64,000 nucleotides of DNA from G963664935 sp963664935 (GTDB taxonomy: Bacteria > Pseudomonadota > Gammaproteobacteria > Methylococcales > G963664935): positions 496,001 through 560,000 of the forward strand of contig CAXXSE010000006.1 of the NCBI GenBank assembly GCA_963664935.2, given 5' to 3'. Position numbers and translations under genes: made by a program. A model generated the notes under the pieces. The model did not search any database, had not been told where the DNA came from, and was given only the letters and a program-made list of their open reading frames with translations. Of this stretch, positions 37,750 through 46,818 are shown in pieces. How positions within the stretch are numbered: position 1 is the first letter of the stretch; each line of letters begins with the position of its first letter.

Positions 37750-38427
37750 TTAGGTATTGCCGAGTTTCATCAAAACATAAGTACGGCCAGCCACATCCTG
37801 CTCCCATTCTTGGATGGGTTCCAGCTGGTAGGGCGGCAGTCGCCAGTTGATTCCGCGATACATTCCGTTTTGCAAAACCAAATCTAGATTACGGGTGATT
37901 CCCGGAGCGTTATTAAGCAACAGATACCGGCTGCCGCTTTGGTTAAAGTTTTCAAGAATGCGGAGGACATTTTTGGTTTTTAGATGATTAAGAACTTCCC
38001 GGCAATGGATCATATCGTAGCTGTCCGGAACATGCTCGATCAGGTTAGTCGAATAGAAACGATGGCCAGGGAATTTTTGCTGATGGTTTTTCACCAGTTC
38101 TTTAACCACATCGATACCGGTATATTTCAACTCGGGATGCTGGTCCAGAACCAACGGCATCCAGGTCATATCGCCGCAGGCGGCATCGAGCATGGTTTGA
38201 ATCCCGTAGTATGTAATAATATGCGTCAGCGTTTGCCGCACCTTCACCGTTGTGTCCACGGTAGCGTGAGGTCCGGAACGGGGGATTCGGGCGCCTCTGA
38301 TGCACCAAGTACCATACCGGTAAATTGTTGTGAATTGAGCTTCCGTATCGCCACGAAAATGTACCAGAAACGCACCGGCGATGGCTTTTAGCCTATGACC
38401 CAAGGCTATTTTTTTAAAAGCGGACAT
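37750..38427 (-). CDS. Class I SAM methyltransferase
   Basis: 225 residues. An N-terminal part with SGPHATVDTTVKVRQTL precedes motif I IQTMLDAACGDMTWMPLVLD, acidic YTGIDVVKELV, and CREVLNHLKTKNVLRILENF. The G-S-G-x-x-(S/T)-x-x-x-T lead and DAACGD motif match a family of standalone methyltransferases with unknown acceptors. Lies between IS4 copy 2 and the halogenase operon, on the opposite strand from both. Confidence 0.75.
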   Translation of the reverse strand: MSAFKKIALGHRLKAIAGAFLVHFRGDTEAQFTTIYRYGTWCIRGARIPRSGPHATVDTTVKVRQTLTHIITYYGIQTMLDAACGDMTWMPLVLDQHPELKYTGIDVVKELVKNHQQKFPGHRFYSTNLIEHVPDSYDMIHCREVLNHLKTKNVLRILENFNQSGSRYLLLNNAPGITRNLDLVLQNGMYRGINWRLPPYQLEPIQEWEQDVAGRTYVLMKLGNT

Positions 38428-38614
38428 TTTTCATTTAGATTTCTTCCCATCTGAATTAAGATACCGGATCTCGGGTTTCCCAGTTGACGATCCGCAAGTC
38501 TATCTGTAATCGTTTTTTTTTTCCAGCACTGGAATTCATGGAATAGTGGGCTAGGATGGACTTTCACGGGTCCCAAAATGCATAGGTTGGGTAATTTGCC
38601 GATGAATTCAACCT

Positions 38615-38632
38615 GATTCAGGTTTAAACTAA
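38615..38632 (+). promoter_or_regulatory. 18-bp repeat upstream of the halogenase operon
   Basis: Identical to 31610-31627. It is followed at once by the hairpin GCCGCG-TAA-CGCGGC (38637-38651), 24 bp before the halogenase start, which could act on its mRNA leader. Confidence 0.35.
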
Positions 38633-38674
38633 ATCGCCGCGTAACGCGGCAGTCACTCCAATGGAGCGCCGGTA

Positions 38675-40435
38675 ATGCAAGAACAAGAATATGACGTTGT
38701 AATATGTGGGGGAGGCTTGGCGGGACTTACTCTGGCAAGGCAAGTTCGTCTTACGCTCCCCGGATTATCGGTTGCGGTGATCGACAAAACTGAACGCCCT
38801 TTACCGGAAGCGGGTTTCAAGGTAGGTGAGTCATCGGTTGAAGGGGGTTCGAATTATATTGGCCGGGTTTTAGGGCTTCATGACTACATGAAAAAGAACC
38901 ATTTTCTCAAAAACGGGCTACGTTTTTTTCCGGGCAAATCCAACCATGCCTTGGACAAACGGCCAGAAATAGGTCCTCCTTGTCTCCCCTTACTGCCCGC
39001 GTATCAGATTGATCGGGGTGTATTTGAAAACGATTTGCGTGAAATGGTTCAAAATGCTGGAATCGAACTGCTGGAAGGCTACAGGTTGCGCGGGATTGAC
39101 CTTTTGCCGGAATCCATGCACGAGGTTCGAATTCAGAAAGGAAAGACCGATAACCCCAAAACTTTAAAATGCCGTTGGGTGGTCGATGCCATGGGCCGTC
39201 GATTTTATTTAAAATCTCAGCTCAAACTGACAAAACCTTGGACGCACAAACTCAACGCGGTTTGGTTTCGGGTTGAAGGCCGATTTGATATCAATGATTT
39301 TTCTGGAGAATCAACTTGGCGTCAGCGGGATCCACAAAATATTCGTTACTTGTCAACTAACCATCTTATGGGGCGGGGCTATTGGGTCTGGCTTATCCCG
39401 TTGGCGTCGGGACACACCAGCGTAGGTATTGTAGCGGCCGAGGAACATCATCCGATTAAAATTCGAAATAGCTATGAACTCTCGGTAAAATGGCTCGAAG
39501 AATTTGAACCCGTTGTGGCTCGCCACTTGAATGGCAAACCGCCATTAGACTTCAAATGTTTCAAGGATTGTAGCTATGGGTCCCATCAAACCTATTCGGC
39601 CGACCGTTGGTCCTGTGTGGGTGAAGCGGGTGTTTTTCTCGATCCCCTATACAGCTATGGGCTTGATTTTATTGGGCTGAGCAACTGTATTACCGTCGAG
39701 ATGATCAGCCGGGAATTACGCAATGAATTAACCCCGGCCGATGTTGAGGAATTTAATAACTTTTACCTTACGCTCTCGGAAAATTTGGTTCAGCTTTTTA
39801 ACGGCTCGTACCACATTTTCGATAAACCTAATATCATGATCGCCAAGCTTTATTGGGATACCGGTTTTTATTGGGGATTTTTCGCACCGATTTCGTTTTT
39901 CCAAATCTACAAAACGCCCGACGCACTTTTTCGCTTAAAGCACATGAAAAACACCCTGGCGCTCAACTTGCGAATGCAGCAAATGTTCAAGGATTGGGCG
40001 AATATGATTCCCGCTGATACCGACGCGCCGGATTTCACGGCCTATCCACATTTGTACTCATTTCTTTCCAGAGCCCATGTTGAGCTTGCACGGAAAAAAA
40101 CTCGAAGAAAGGCGTTGCGAGGGATAGAACAAAATTGCCGCATGCTTGAAGATGCGGTTCGTGTATGGTTTTTAAGGGCGATTGAAGATACCATGCCGGA
40201 GAAGCTTTCCGCCTTAAAAGCGCGGGGTCGAATAAACCCTTATGCGATCAGCTTAGATCCCAAACGGTGGGAACAAGACGGGCTATTTGAATCGGAACCG
40301 TCGCGAACCGCGCTGATGGAATCCGACATAAAGCGCTATTGTGGGGAGATTAAACCCTCCAAGTGGAATTCCGTGCTACATCTATTCCGCTTGTATCTGT
40401 GGAGTTGGACGATGAAGTCTTCGACTCCGGTTTGA
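38675..40435 (+). CDS. Flavin-dependent halogenase-like FAD oxidoreductase
   Basis: 586 residues. FAD Rossmann motif VVICGGGLAGLTLARQ (G12-G17), GFKVGESSVEGG (51-58), and W-x-W-x-I-P at 237-242 (GYWVWLIPLASG), the hallmark of flavin-dependent halogenases that separates them from hydroxylases. CVGEAGVFLDPLYSYGLDF is the second FAD motif. The C-terminal 200 residues are helical and unlike tryptophan halogenases. It may halogenate a carrier- or lipid-bound aromatic, or be a related reductase; no catalytic Lys can be assigned without alignment. First gene of a four-gene series with two transporters and a glycosyltransferase. Confidence 0.75.
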   Translation: MQEQEYDVVICGGGLAGLTLARQVRLTLPGLSVAVIDKTERPLPEAGFKVGESSVEGGSNYIGRVLGLHDYMKKNHFLKNGLRFFPGKSNHALDKRPEIGPPCLPLLPAYQIDRGVFENDLREMVQNAGIELLEGYRLRGIDLLPESMHEVRIQKGKTDNPKTLKCRWVVDAMGRRFYLKSQLKLTKPWTHKLNAVWFRVEGRFDINDFSGESTWRQRDPQNIRYLSTNHLMGRGYWVWLIPLASGHTSVGIVAAEEHHPIKIRNSYELSVKWLEEFEPVVARHLNGKPPLDFKCFKDCSYGSHQTYSADRWSCVGEAGVFLDPLYSYGLDFIGLSNCITVEMISRELRNELTPADVEEFNNFYLTLSENLVQLFNGSYHIFDKPNIMIAKLYWDTGFYWGFFAPISFFQIYKTPDALFRLKHMKNTLALNLRMQQMFKDWANMIPADTDAPDFTAYPHLYSFLSRAHVELARKKTRRKALRGIEQNCRMLEDAVRVWFLRAIEDTMPEKLSALKARGRINPYAISLDPKRWEQDGLFESEPSRTALMESDIKRYCGEIKPSKWNSVLHLFRLYLWSWTMKSSTPV

Positions 40436-40472
40436 CCAATCCGCTATAGAATTCTTTCGCAAGAGAATATTT

Positions 40473-41348
40473 ATGTTTTTATACACATGTTTAGCTCTGG
40501 TATGCAGCATTTTTTACAGTGTCAGTGCGATTCTCTGTAAATATGGGTTACAACACAATATTGACGTCCGCACCTTGTCCGTCAAAGCATTGGTTATCTT
40601 TTTAAGCAAGAACAAATGGTGGATATTTGGGGTCTTGTTAAGCGGATTAGCCAATATCGCCATGATTGAAATTCAGGCGCGACTGGATGTTTCCATTGTC
40701 TACTCGCTCTTAAATTTTTCGTATATTTTTGTTTTAATTCTTGGGCACTACTTTCTTCGGGAGCGCCTCGATACCAATCAATGGCTGGGTGTGGGCGTCG
40801 TGATTATTGGCACCCTAATGATCTTGGGGGTTCAGGACCCGGTTACCGGGGTGGATACTGACGTCCGGAATCTACTGATTCTGACGGTCCTGGGGTTACT
40901 GGTCGTTGTGATTCTAATCGTTACCGCATACAAAAATAAACAGTTGAACTATGAGGTTATATACGCTAGTTGTACCGGAATATGCTTCGGTTGCGTTGAA
41001 ATTTATTTGAAAGCCAATACTAACCTAGTCGCCTCTGAAACCGGACAGTTCACCATATTCAGTATGGATAGTATCAAGCACTTTCTTACAGTATGGCCGT
41101 TTTTTGTGATGTTTGCTTTTGGAGCGGTTGGATGGTTGTGTTTGCAGGTGACCTATACCCATGGGAACGTGTCGGTCACTATTCCCGTTATGGCTGTCAC
41201 CCAGCGGATCGTTTCGTTATCAAGTGGATACTGTGTTTTTGGTGAGACATTCACGATATTAAGGAGCATGGGTGTTCTGGCCATAATCTTAGGGGTTTTG
41301 ATTCTTGTGTTTTCAACGATTAATATCCGAGAACCTAAAACAGTATGA
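40473..41348 (+). CDS. EamA/DMT-superfamily transporter
   Basis: 291 residues, about ten membrane helices in two five-helix halves. FYSVSAILCKYGLQ, then VYSLLNFSYIFVLILGHYFL with GVVIIGTLMILG, repeated in the second half as CVFGETFTILRSMGVLAIIL. The GEx-type hinge before the last helix is typical of drug/metabolite exporters. The stop overlaps the next ATG (ATGA), so it is coupled to a paralogous partner. Probably exports, or flips, the product of the halogenase/glycosyltransferase pair. Confidence 0.8.
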   Translation: MFLYTCLALVCSIFYSVSAILCKYGLQHNIDVRTLSVKALVIFLSKNKWWIFGVLLSGLANIAMIEIQARLDVSIVYSLLNFSYIFVLILGHYFLRERLDTNQWLGVGVVIIGTLMILGVQDPVTGVDTDVRNLLILTVLGLLVVVILIVTAYKNKQLNYEVIYASCTGICFGCVEIYLKANTNLVASETGQFTIFSMDSIKHFLTVWPFFVMFAFGAVGWLCLQVTYTHGNVSVTIPVMAVTQRIVSLSSGYCVFGETFTILRSMGVLAIILGVLILVFSTINIREPKTV

Positions 41349-42232
41349 ATACTTACATGGCGTTAACGCTTGTTTGCAGCTTTTCGCACGCGGTCGGCGC
41401 CGTGCTTTGTAAGTATGGCTTAGAAAACTTAAAACACTTGCCGGACAAAAACCTCAAGCGGATTGTTTTATTTTTGGTACGAAGCAAGTTTTGGGTGTTG
41501 GGATTAGTTGTTACTCTATCGACTAATGTTTTTGTACTGCAATTACAATCCGTTCTCGATATCTCCGTGGTTCAATCGATATTAAACAGTGGTTATATAT
41601 TTACATTACTGCTTGGGTATTTAGTTTTAGATGAGGTACTTACCAAACAGCAGTTGGTTGGAACCATCGCTGTTATAATAGGCGCCCTTGCTATCATGAC
41701 CGTGGACAATCCAGTGAGCAGCCAGTCAACGAATATTGAAGTGTTACTCATCCAGAGTGGGATTTCTTTTTTAATAATATGCTTGCTGATTTTATTTTCT
41801 TTCTTTTACGAAAACGTTAATTACGAAATCCTATATGCAATATCGGGTGGAATTGCCTTTGGCAACTCACAGGTTTGTGTTAAGGCGACTACTAACTACA
41901 TTACCGATGAAACTGGATATTTTTCGGTTTTTTCCATGCAAAGCGTAACCGAGTTCGTCAATGTCTGGCCTACCGCACTTATTGTCCTATTCGGGATCAC
42001 TGGATTTATTTGTATGCAAATTTCGTTTACTCACGGTAAGGTATCGATTTGCGTTGCCTTGCTCGCCGTCATCTCTAGAACTATATCCACCTCAAGTGGG
42101 TATTATATTTTTGGTGAAGAATTTCCTTACTCTAAATTGATTGGGATTGTTACAATATTGGTTGGAGTCTTTATTATTACTATGTCAACCATTAAACGAA
42201 ATAACTATGAAATTTCGGCGCGACCAAGCTAA
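41345..42232 (+). CDS. EamA/DMT-superfamily transporter, paralogue of the preceding gene
   Basis: 295 residues with the same layout as the protein before it: SHAVGAVLCKYGLENL, VVQSILNSGYIFTLLLGYLV, EVLYAISGG-like EILYAISGGIAFGN and GYYIFGEEFPYSKLIGIVTI. The matching pattern along the whole length shows a tandem duplication. Paired DMT proteins often work as a heterodimer, as in ArnE/ArnF, which flip lipid-linked sugars; such a role next to a glycosyltransferase is plausible but inferred. Start ATG 41345 overlaps the previous stop. Confidence 0.8.
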   Translation: MNTYMALTLVCSFSHAVGAVLCKYGLENLKHLPDKNLKRIVLFLVRSKFWVLGLVVTLSTNVFVLQLQSVLDISVVQSILNSGYIFTLLLGYLVLDEVLTKQQLVGTIAVIIGALAIMTVDNPVSSQSTNIEVLLIQSGISFLIICLLILFSFFYENVNYEILYAISGGIAFGNSQVCVKATTNYITDETGYFSVFSMQSVTEFVNVWPTALIVLFGITGFICMQISFTHGKVSICVALLAVISRTISTSSGYYIFGEEFPYSKLIGIVTILVGVFIITMSTIKRNNYEISARPS

Positions 42233-42284
42233 TGCAGCAAAACGTACTTAGAGTCGCTTAATCATACCTTCTCTCTTCGGGTCA

Positions 42285-43496
42285 ATGGAAAATCAAGAGG
42301 CCCAGCGTTCTACCATTTTATTTTTGTGCCCGTCTCTGGCGGGCGCCGGTGTAGAACGAAGAGTGTGTACTTTATTGAAACATTTGGATCAAACCAATCA
42401 TCGTTTCTTTCTGGGAATCTTAAGGAACAAAGGCCAATTCATGGCCGACGTCGCCAATGACCGGGTCGTATTTGTTGAGAAACCTTTTTGGTTAAAGTTT
42501 GTGCTCCCTCGTTTTTCTTTTCTAAGGAATATTAATATCGTAATATTTGGTATTTATCAAATATACAAAATAATAGAACAAACAAAGCCGGACCTCATTG
42601 TAACATTTACTTTAGAAACCAGCTTCCCTACTTATTTTGTCAAACTACTCGGGAAAGGTGACATCACTCCGTGGATAATTTCTGAAGATAGTAATACCGC
42701 CGAAGCTATAGACCATTCGGTTAATCGTCCGATTCTAGCTATGCTCGGACTAAAAATATTTTCAAAAATGTACCACAAGGCTGACTACATCACATCAGTC
42801 TCGCACTCCTTAAAAGAATCCTTGAAGACGGGTTTTAATCTGCCTGACCAAAAGATTAATGTTATTTATAATCCGGTTGATATAGAAAGTATATTGTCGT
42901 CAATGAATCTCGCGGTGGCGAATCCAATTAAAGAACAGTATTTGATCGCGATAGGACGCTTGGAAAAAGTCAAACAATACGGTCTGTTACTAGAGGCCTT
43001 CGCTCTAGTTAGAAAGGATAAGATCTTGAAATTAGTTATACTCGGCGAAGGGTCGGAACTGGGTAACCTTCAAACGATTTCAAAGCGATTAGGAATCGCG
43101 GAACACGTCATATTTATCGGCTTTACCGCAAATCCATGGGCGTACATCACCCATGCCGAAGCGCTTTTGCTTACGTCCAGGCAAGAAGGATTTTCCATCG
43201 TCATTGTGGAATCCATGATTGCAGGGTGTCCGGTTATTTCTACTCGGTCCGGTGGACCGGAGGAAATAATAAAGCATGATCGAAACGGCATACTCGTAAC
43301 CGACAACTGTCAAAATATAGCGGATGAAACCATACGATTGCTCGAACAAAAGACTTTACGGCGAAGAATGATCAATGAAGCCCGAAAACATGCGGCACGC
43401 TTTGAACCAAAGAAGATTTGTCCCCAAATTTCCGAGATGTTCGACCGAATAATGGCTCAAAAGACTATGAGTCGGGCAATTCAGCAAAGCATTTAA
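42285..43496 (+). CDS. GT4-family glycosyltransferase
   Basis: 403 residues, GT-B fold. N-terminal domain LCPSLAGAGVERRVCTLLKH; C-terminal nucleotide-sugar domain YLIAIGRLEKVKQYGLLLEA, VILGEGSELGNLQTI and the E-(7)-E motif EGFSIVIVE in TSRQEGFSIVIVESMIAGCP. No signal peptide; cytoplasmic, probably membrane-associated. Last gene of the operon, 52 bp after the second transporter. Donor and acceptor unknown; context suggests glycosylating the halogenase product or its lipid carrier. Confidence 0.85.
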   Translation: MENQEAQRSTILFLCPSLAGAGVERRVCTLLKHLDQTNHRFFLGILRNKGQFMADVANDRVVFVEKPFWLKFVLPRFSFLRNINIVIFGIYQIYKIIEQTKPDLIVTFTLETSFPTYFVKLLGKGDITPWIISEDSNTAEAIDHSVNRPILAMLGLKIFSKMYHKADYITSVSHSLKESLKTGFNLPDQKINVIYNPVDIESILSSMNLAVANPIKEQYLIAIGRLEKVKQYGLLLEAFALVRKDKILKLVILGEGSELGNLQTISKRLGIAEHVIFIGFTANPWAYITHAEALLLTSRQEGFSIVIVESMIAGCPVISTRSGGPEEIIKHDRNGILVTDNCQNIADETIRLLEQKTLRRRMINEARKHAARFEPKKICPQISEMFDRIMAQKTMSRAIQQSI

Positions 43497-43889
43497 ATTT
43501 TCGTGGGAAGGTAAATTTCCGCGGCTCAAACTGTAAGATTCCGTTTCCCTACGCATATCCGCCTAAATTTTTTCCATTGTACACGGAATGATTCGGGCAG
43601 TACCGACCCTTCATCACCGGTTCTATCGTTAGTTTAACCGAATATCCGCAATCGAAGTCGTTTTTTGGGCCTTGAATCAGGTTATTGGACATTTGTCAAT
43701 CACCCATTTGTACTAGTACGAATGGGTGATATGTTTTGAACGGAATTTGTGAAACAATCGAAACGAAATCGGAGTTACCATTGTTGTGTGGGTAGATTAA
43801 TTATCCCAAGACCCCGAATTCGATAATAAAATACATTTCAGGCGTCGTGAATTTCGCGGCTAAAAAGAATAATAAAAGAGGAATTTACA
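43497..43889. other. Intergenic region after the glycosyltransferase gene
   Basis: Contains the near-perfect palindrome 43699-43730 and a loose inverted copy (43623-43645) of the 18-bp repeat that lies upstream of the operon. No gene seen. Confidence 0.5.
43699..43730. repeat. 32-bp palindrome
   Basis: ATCACCCATTTGTACT and its inverse complement pair at 15 of 16 positions with no loop (mismatch at the sixth base from the centre). No T run. A dimeric regulator site or a cruciform-type hairpin. Confidence 0.6.
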
Positions 43890-44784
43890 ATGTCCCTATT
43901 CCGTGCTCATCCATTCTATACTGGTTCGGGAAACAGTTTATCGGCGCCACGGCCAGCGGTCGGCTTGATCGCGCTAATCATCACTGGACTACTTGTATGG
44001 ATACTGCTTCAGGCGGTACAGGATCGCCCGTTTACACCGACTCTTGCTTCGAAGGGAACCGAGGTTCCCGCCCGCCAGGCGGATGGGCTCAAAAAACTCC
44101 AACCCAACTACGGCCAACTGCCCTTACAGTTTGAACAAAACCAGGGCCAAACCGACGCCGAAGTCAGCTATCTGGCCCGAGGGGCCGGGTATCGCTTGTT
44201 TCTAACACCAAGGGAAAGCATCGTCGCGTTAGCTAAAGGTCCGGGCGATGACGCACCCGGTGCGGTCGTCCGAATGCAACTGGCTGGGTCAAATCCCGCC
44301 CCCGTGATGCACGGTTTATCCCCGCTCCCTGGGAAAGTGAATTATCTGATGGGACGGGAACCCGGCGATTGGCACACCGATATCCCCACCTATGCCTGGG
44401 TGGAGACCCGCGACGTTTATCCCGGAATCGATCTACGGTATCACGGGGACCACCAACAACTGGAATACGATTTCATCGTTCATCCCGGCGCCGCGGTCGA
44501 AACCATCCGCATGGTCTTAAGTGGAGCGGGAGGACCTACAGCTCGATCAACAGGGTAACCTGATACTCCATACGCCCAGCGGTTCATTAACCCACCGCAA
44601 ACCCATCCTTTATCAAGACATCAACAGGAAACGCATTGCGGTCGAGGGTCAATATAAACTAATCGGCAGGTCTCAACGGACCCGCGTTCCAACGGGCAAT
44701 CCAACACACGATACGGCCTACGAGACGGGCAATACCTTTCAGGTCGTTGGTAGCAGTCTTTCTCTGTGCCCTCTGTGGCTATAG
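43890..44784 (+). pseudogene. N-terminal fragment of an SBBP/DUF7948-type surface protein
   Basis: Membrane helix AVGLIALIITGLLVWILLQA, then the conserved block QLPLQFEQNQGQTDAEVSYL, GYRLFLTPRESIVAL, LPGKVNYLMGREPGDWHTDI, DVYPGIDLRYHGDHQQLEYD. The frame breaks at GGG 44528-44530; removing one G continues DLQLDQQGNLILHTPSGSL and ILYQDINRKRIAVEGQYKL. Family similarity ends near 44680 and the frame closes at 44784 in a CTCTGTGCCCTCTGTGGC repeat. The propeller part of the normally much longer protein is missing. RHS-type debris at 56.2 kb may be from a similar protein. Confidence 0.72.
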
Positions 44785-44869
44785 GTTTGTCCTGCAAAAT
44801 TCCGTACCGTGAATAATTTATAAGGCATGGTATGTTATTAAGTAAATGCTATTCCTTAAAGCCCCCCTG

Positions 44870-45900
44870 TTAATGGCTGCATTGCAATACACCTACCTGT
44901 GGTAGTTTTGCCAAACCTGTTTCTCGAGCGTGTTCTTCAAAACCTTTATTTTTCCAAAAGAAGGCACCCGGCATGGTCGTTGGAATAACCATGACATAGA
45001 ACAAGGCACGACTTACTATTGAAGTTAGGGAGATAATACCGGCCAATACTAACCAGAGTAATAAACCTTGCCATGCTTCAGGCAGTTGTACTGAAGCTGC
45101 CACGACAACTGCAATAATACTAATAGCTAAAATTATATTTCGAGTGATATAGGTATTTCCGTATTGTGTTGTTAATAAATCATAGGAAACTGAACCTTCA
45201 CCACCCTTCTTTTTTAAATCACGTGCATGATAGATATGCCCGGTTGCTTCGATCACTAAACCAAAAACAATAAAACCGGACAAACTATTGACCATACCAC
45301 TGATGTCATTCCCCAGTATTAAAGCCAATGGAATACAAACAAGCCCGATTAATACCCACCCAAACTAAACATCGTGCCAAAAAATGAAGTGGCCACCTGC
45401 CAATGATCCCAGAACGGCCGTGCCTTGATACGATATATAGCATACATATAGTAAAGACATATCAAACCTGACATGACGGTGAGAAAAGCGAATATTTTCG
45501 TTGTTATACCCAATAGTGATAAAGCAAACCACGGAACAATGTCGTTAACGATATTAAAAACAGTGCCTACTTCAATCCAGTTAAAGAAACCATGATCTAT
45601 GCTTGACAACATGGCAACAGCGATTAAACAATTTAGAAACAGGGCAACTCCCAATGCCTCACGACTCAGTGGCGAATGTCTGAGGTTATTAAACCCTCGG
45701 TAGAAGCGCATCGGTTTTCCTAAATGTTGTGTAGAAAGGAATAGTACAAATGCTTGGAGACCGATTAATGAAAACAAGAATGGTACATAGACATTTGATG
45801 CAGCCAAGGTTTGTAAACTTTCAATGCCGAAAAACGCACCCAGGAAGCTTATTAAGAACGCACCTATAGCCGCTTGTGTTATTAATGTAAAAATAACCAA
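44870..45900 (-). CDS. DmsC/NrfD-like membrane anchor of the nitrate reductase-type complex, frameshifted
   Basis: Polytopic quinol-oxidising subunit. Helices include FTLITQAAIGAFLISFLGAF, LFSLIGLQAFVLFLSTQHLG and LVIEATGHIYHARDL; STQHLGKPMRFYRGFNNLRH with SPLSREALG is the DMSO reductase anchor signature. The frame stops at 45349, and the rest is in another frame to 44870. Adding one base to CCC at 45355-45357 gives TMFSLGGVLIGLVCIPLALI and a 344-codon gene. Starts 12 bp after the Fe-S subunit gene; the three - strand genes form one operon. Confidence 0.8.
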
Positions 45901-45912
45901 TGGATTTTCTCG

Positions 45913-46761
45913 TTAACTCAGTTTGGCGAGATTCCATTGACGATTTTTAATCTTGTTTTTATCAACAAGCGGTTTGTAGTCACCACTACTGTCCTGCTTG
46001 TGGTATTTAATCGGGACTGAGTCTGTTCGGGTAAATTCTCTAGGCATACTCTTTGTTTGCTGGAACCGTATATTTGGTTTAGTGATACTTGGATCAGGGA
46101 ATCCGGGAATCGATGTTTTCCTTTGTTCCCTGTTCTCAGGTGTTGATTCAATGACACCAAAGTCCAATGCATTACCAACACAGGCCGATACACAGGCAGG
46201 CTTTAAACCCACTTCGAGACGGTCAACACACATGTTACATTTTTGAACATGGCCTTCGACCGGATCAAGTTGAGGCGCGTTGTAGGGACAAACCCAGGTA
46301 CAATAACCACAGCCAAAACAAATATCCGGATCTTGTAATACCGCACCGTATTCAGGATGTTTGGTATAAGCAGATGTTGGACAACCCTTTAAACAAACCG
46401 GGTCATCACAATGATTACATGCCATCGAAGTATTCATGCGGGTAAAGTTTGGATAAGTACCGCCTTCGACATATCCGACAGATCGAAAACTTAAGTGCGG
46501 TGGCAGATCATTTTTTTCACTACATGCGGCTTCGCAGGCATGACAACCAATACAATTATCCGCTGTAAAGTTAAATCCATGCTGTTTATAACGGTTTGGA
46601 GTATCACCGATACCTTCATCACCATTAATCCGTAGACTCAGGCCTTCGGGTTGACCACTATTTTTCACGAGATCAATATTATTACCATAGATATTTTTCT
46701 GATCCGCCTCAACTGCCTTTAACAAGGCATACATCGGTTCATCTTCACGTACTTCAAACAT
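45913..46761 (-). CDS. Four-cluster ferredoxin-type subunit (DmsB/NrfC-like)
   Basis: 282 residues with four [4Fe-4S] cysteine groups: NCIGCHACEAACSEKN, CNHCDDPVCLKGCPTSAYTK, DICFGCGYCTWVCPYNAPQL and CNMCVDRLEVGLKPACVSAC. Electron wire between the membrane anchor and the molybdenum subunit. An N-terminal extension of about 65 residues (MYALLKAVEADQKNIYGNNI) precedes the first cluster, longer than in DmsB. No Tat signal, so the complex is cytoplasm-facing, which fits assimilation rather than respiration. Confidence 0.88.
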   Translation of the reverse strand: MFEVREDEPMYALLKAVEADQKNIYGNNIDLVKNSGQPEGLSLRINGDEGIGDTPNRYKQHGFNFTADNCIGCHACEAACSEKNDLPPHLSFRSVGYVEGGTYPNFTRMNTSMACNHCDDPVCLKGCPTSAYTKHPEYGAVLQDPDICFGCGYCTWVCPYNAPQLDPVEGHVQKCNMCVDRLEVGLKPACVSACVGNALDFGVIESTPENREQRKTSIPGFPDPSITKPNIRFQQTKSMPREFTRTDSVPIKYHKQDSSGDYKPLVDKNKIKNRQWNLAKLS

Positions 46762-46818
46762 AATAATTCCTGATAGTAAAATATTTAATAATACTGATAA
46801 TTCTAATAAAGTGTATTT

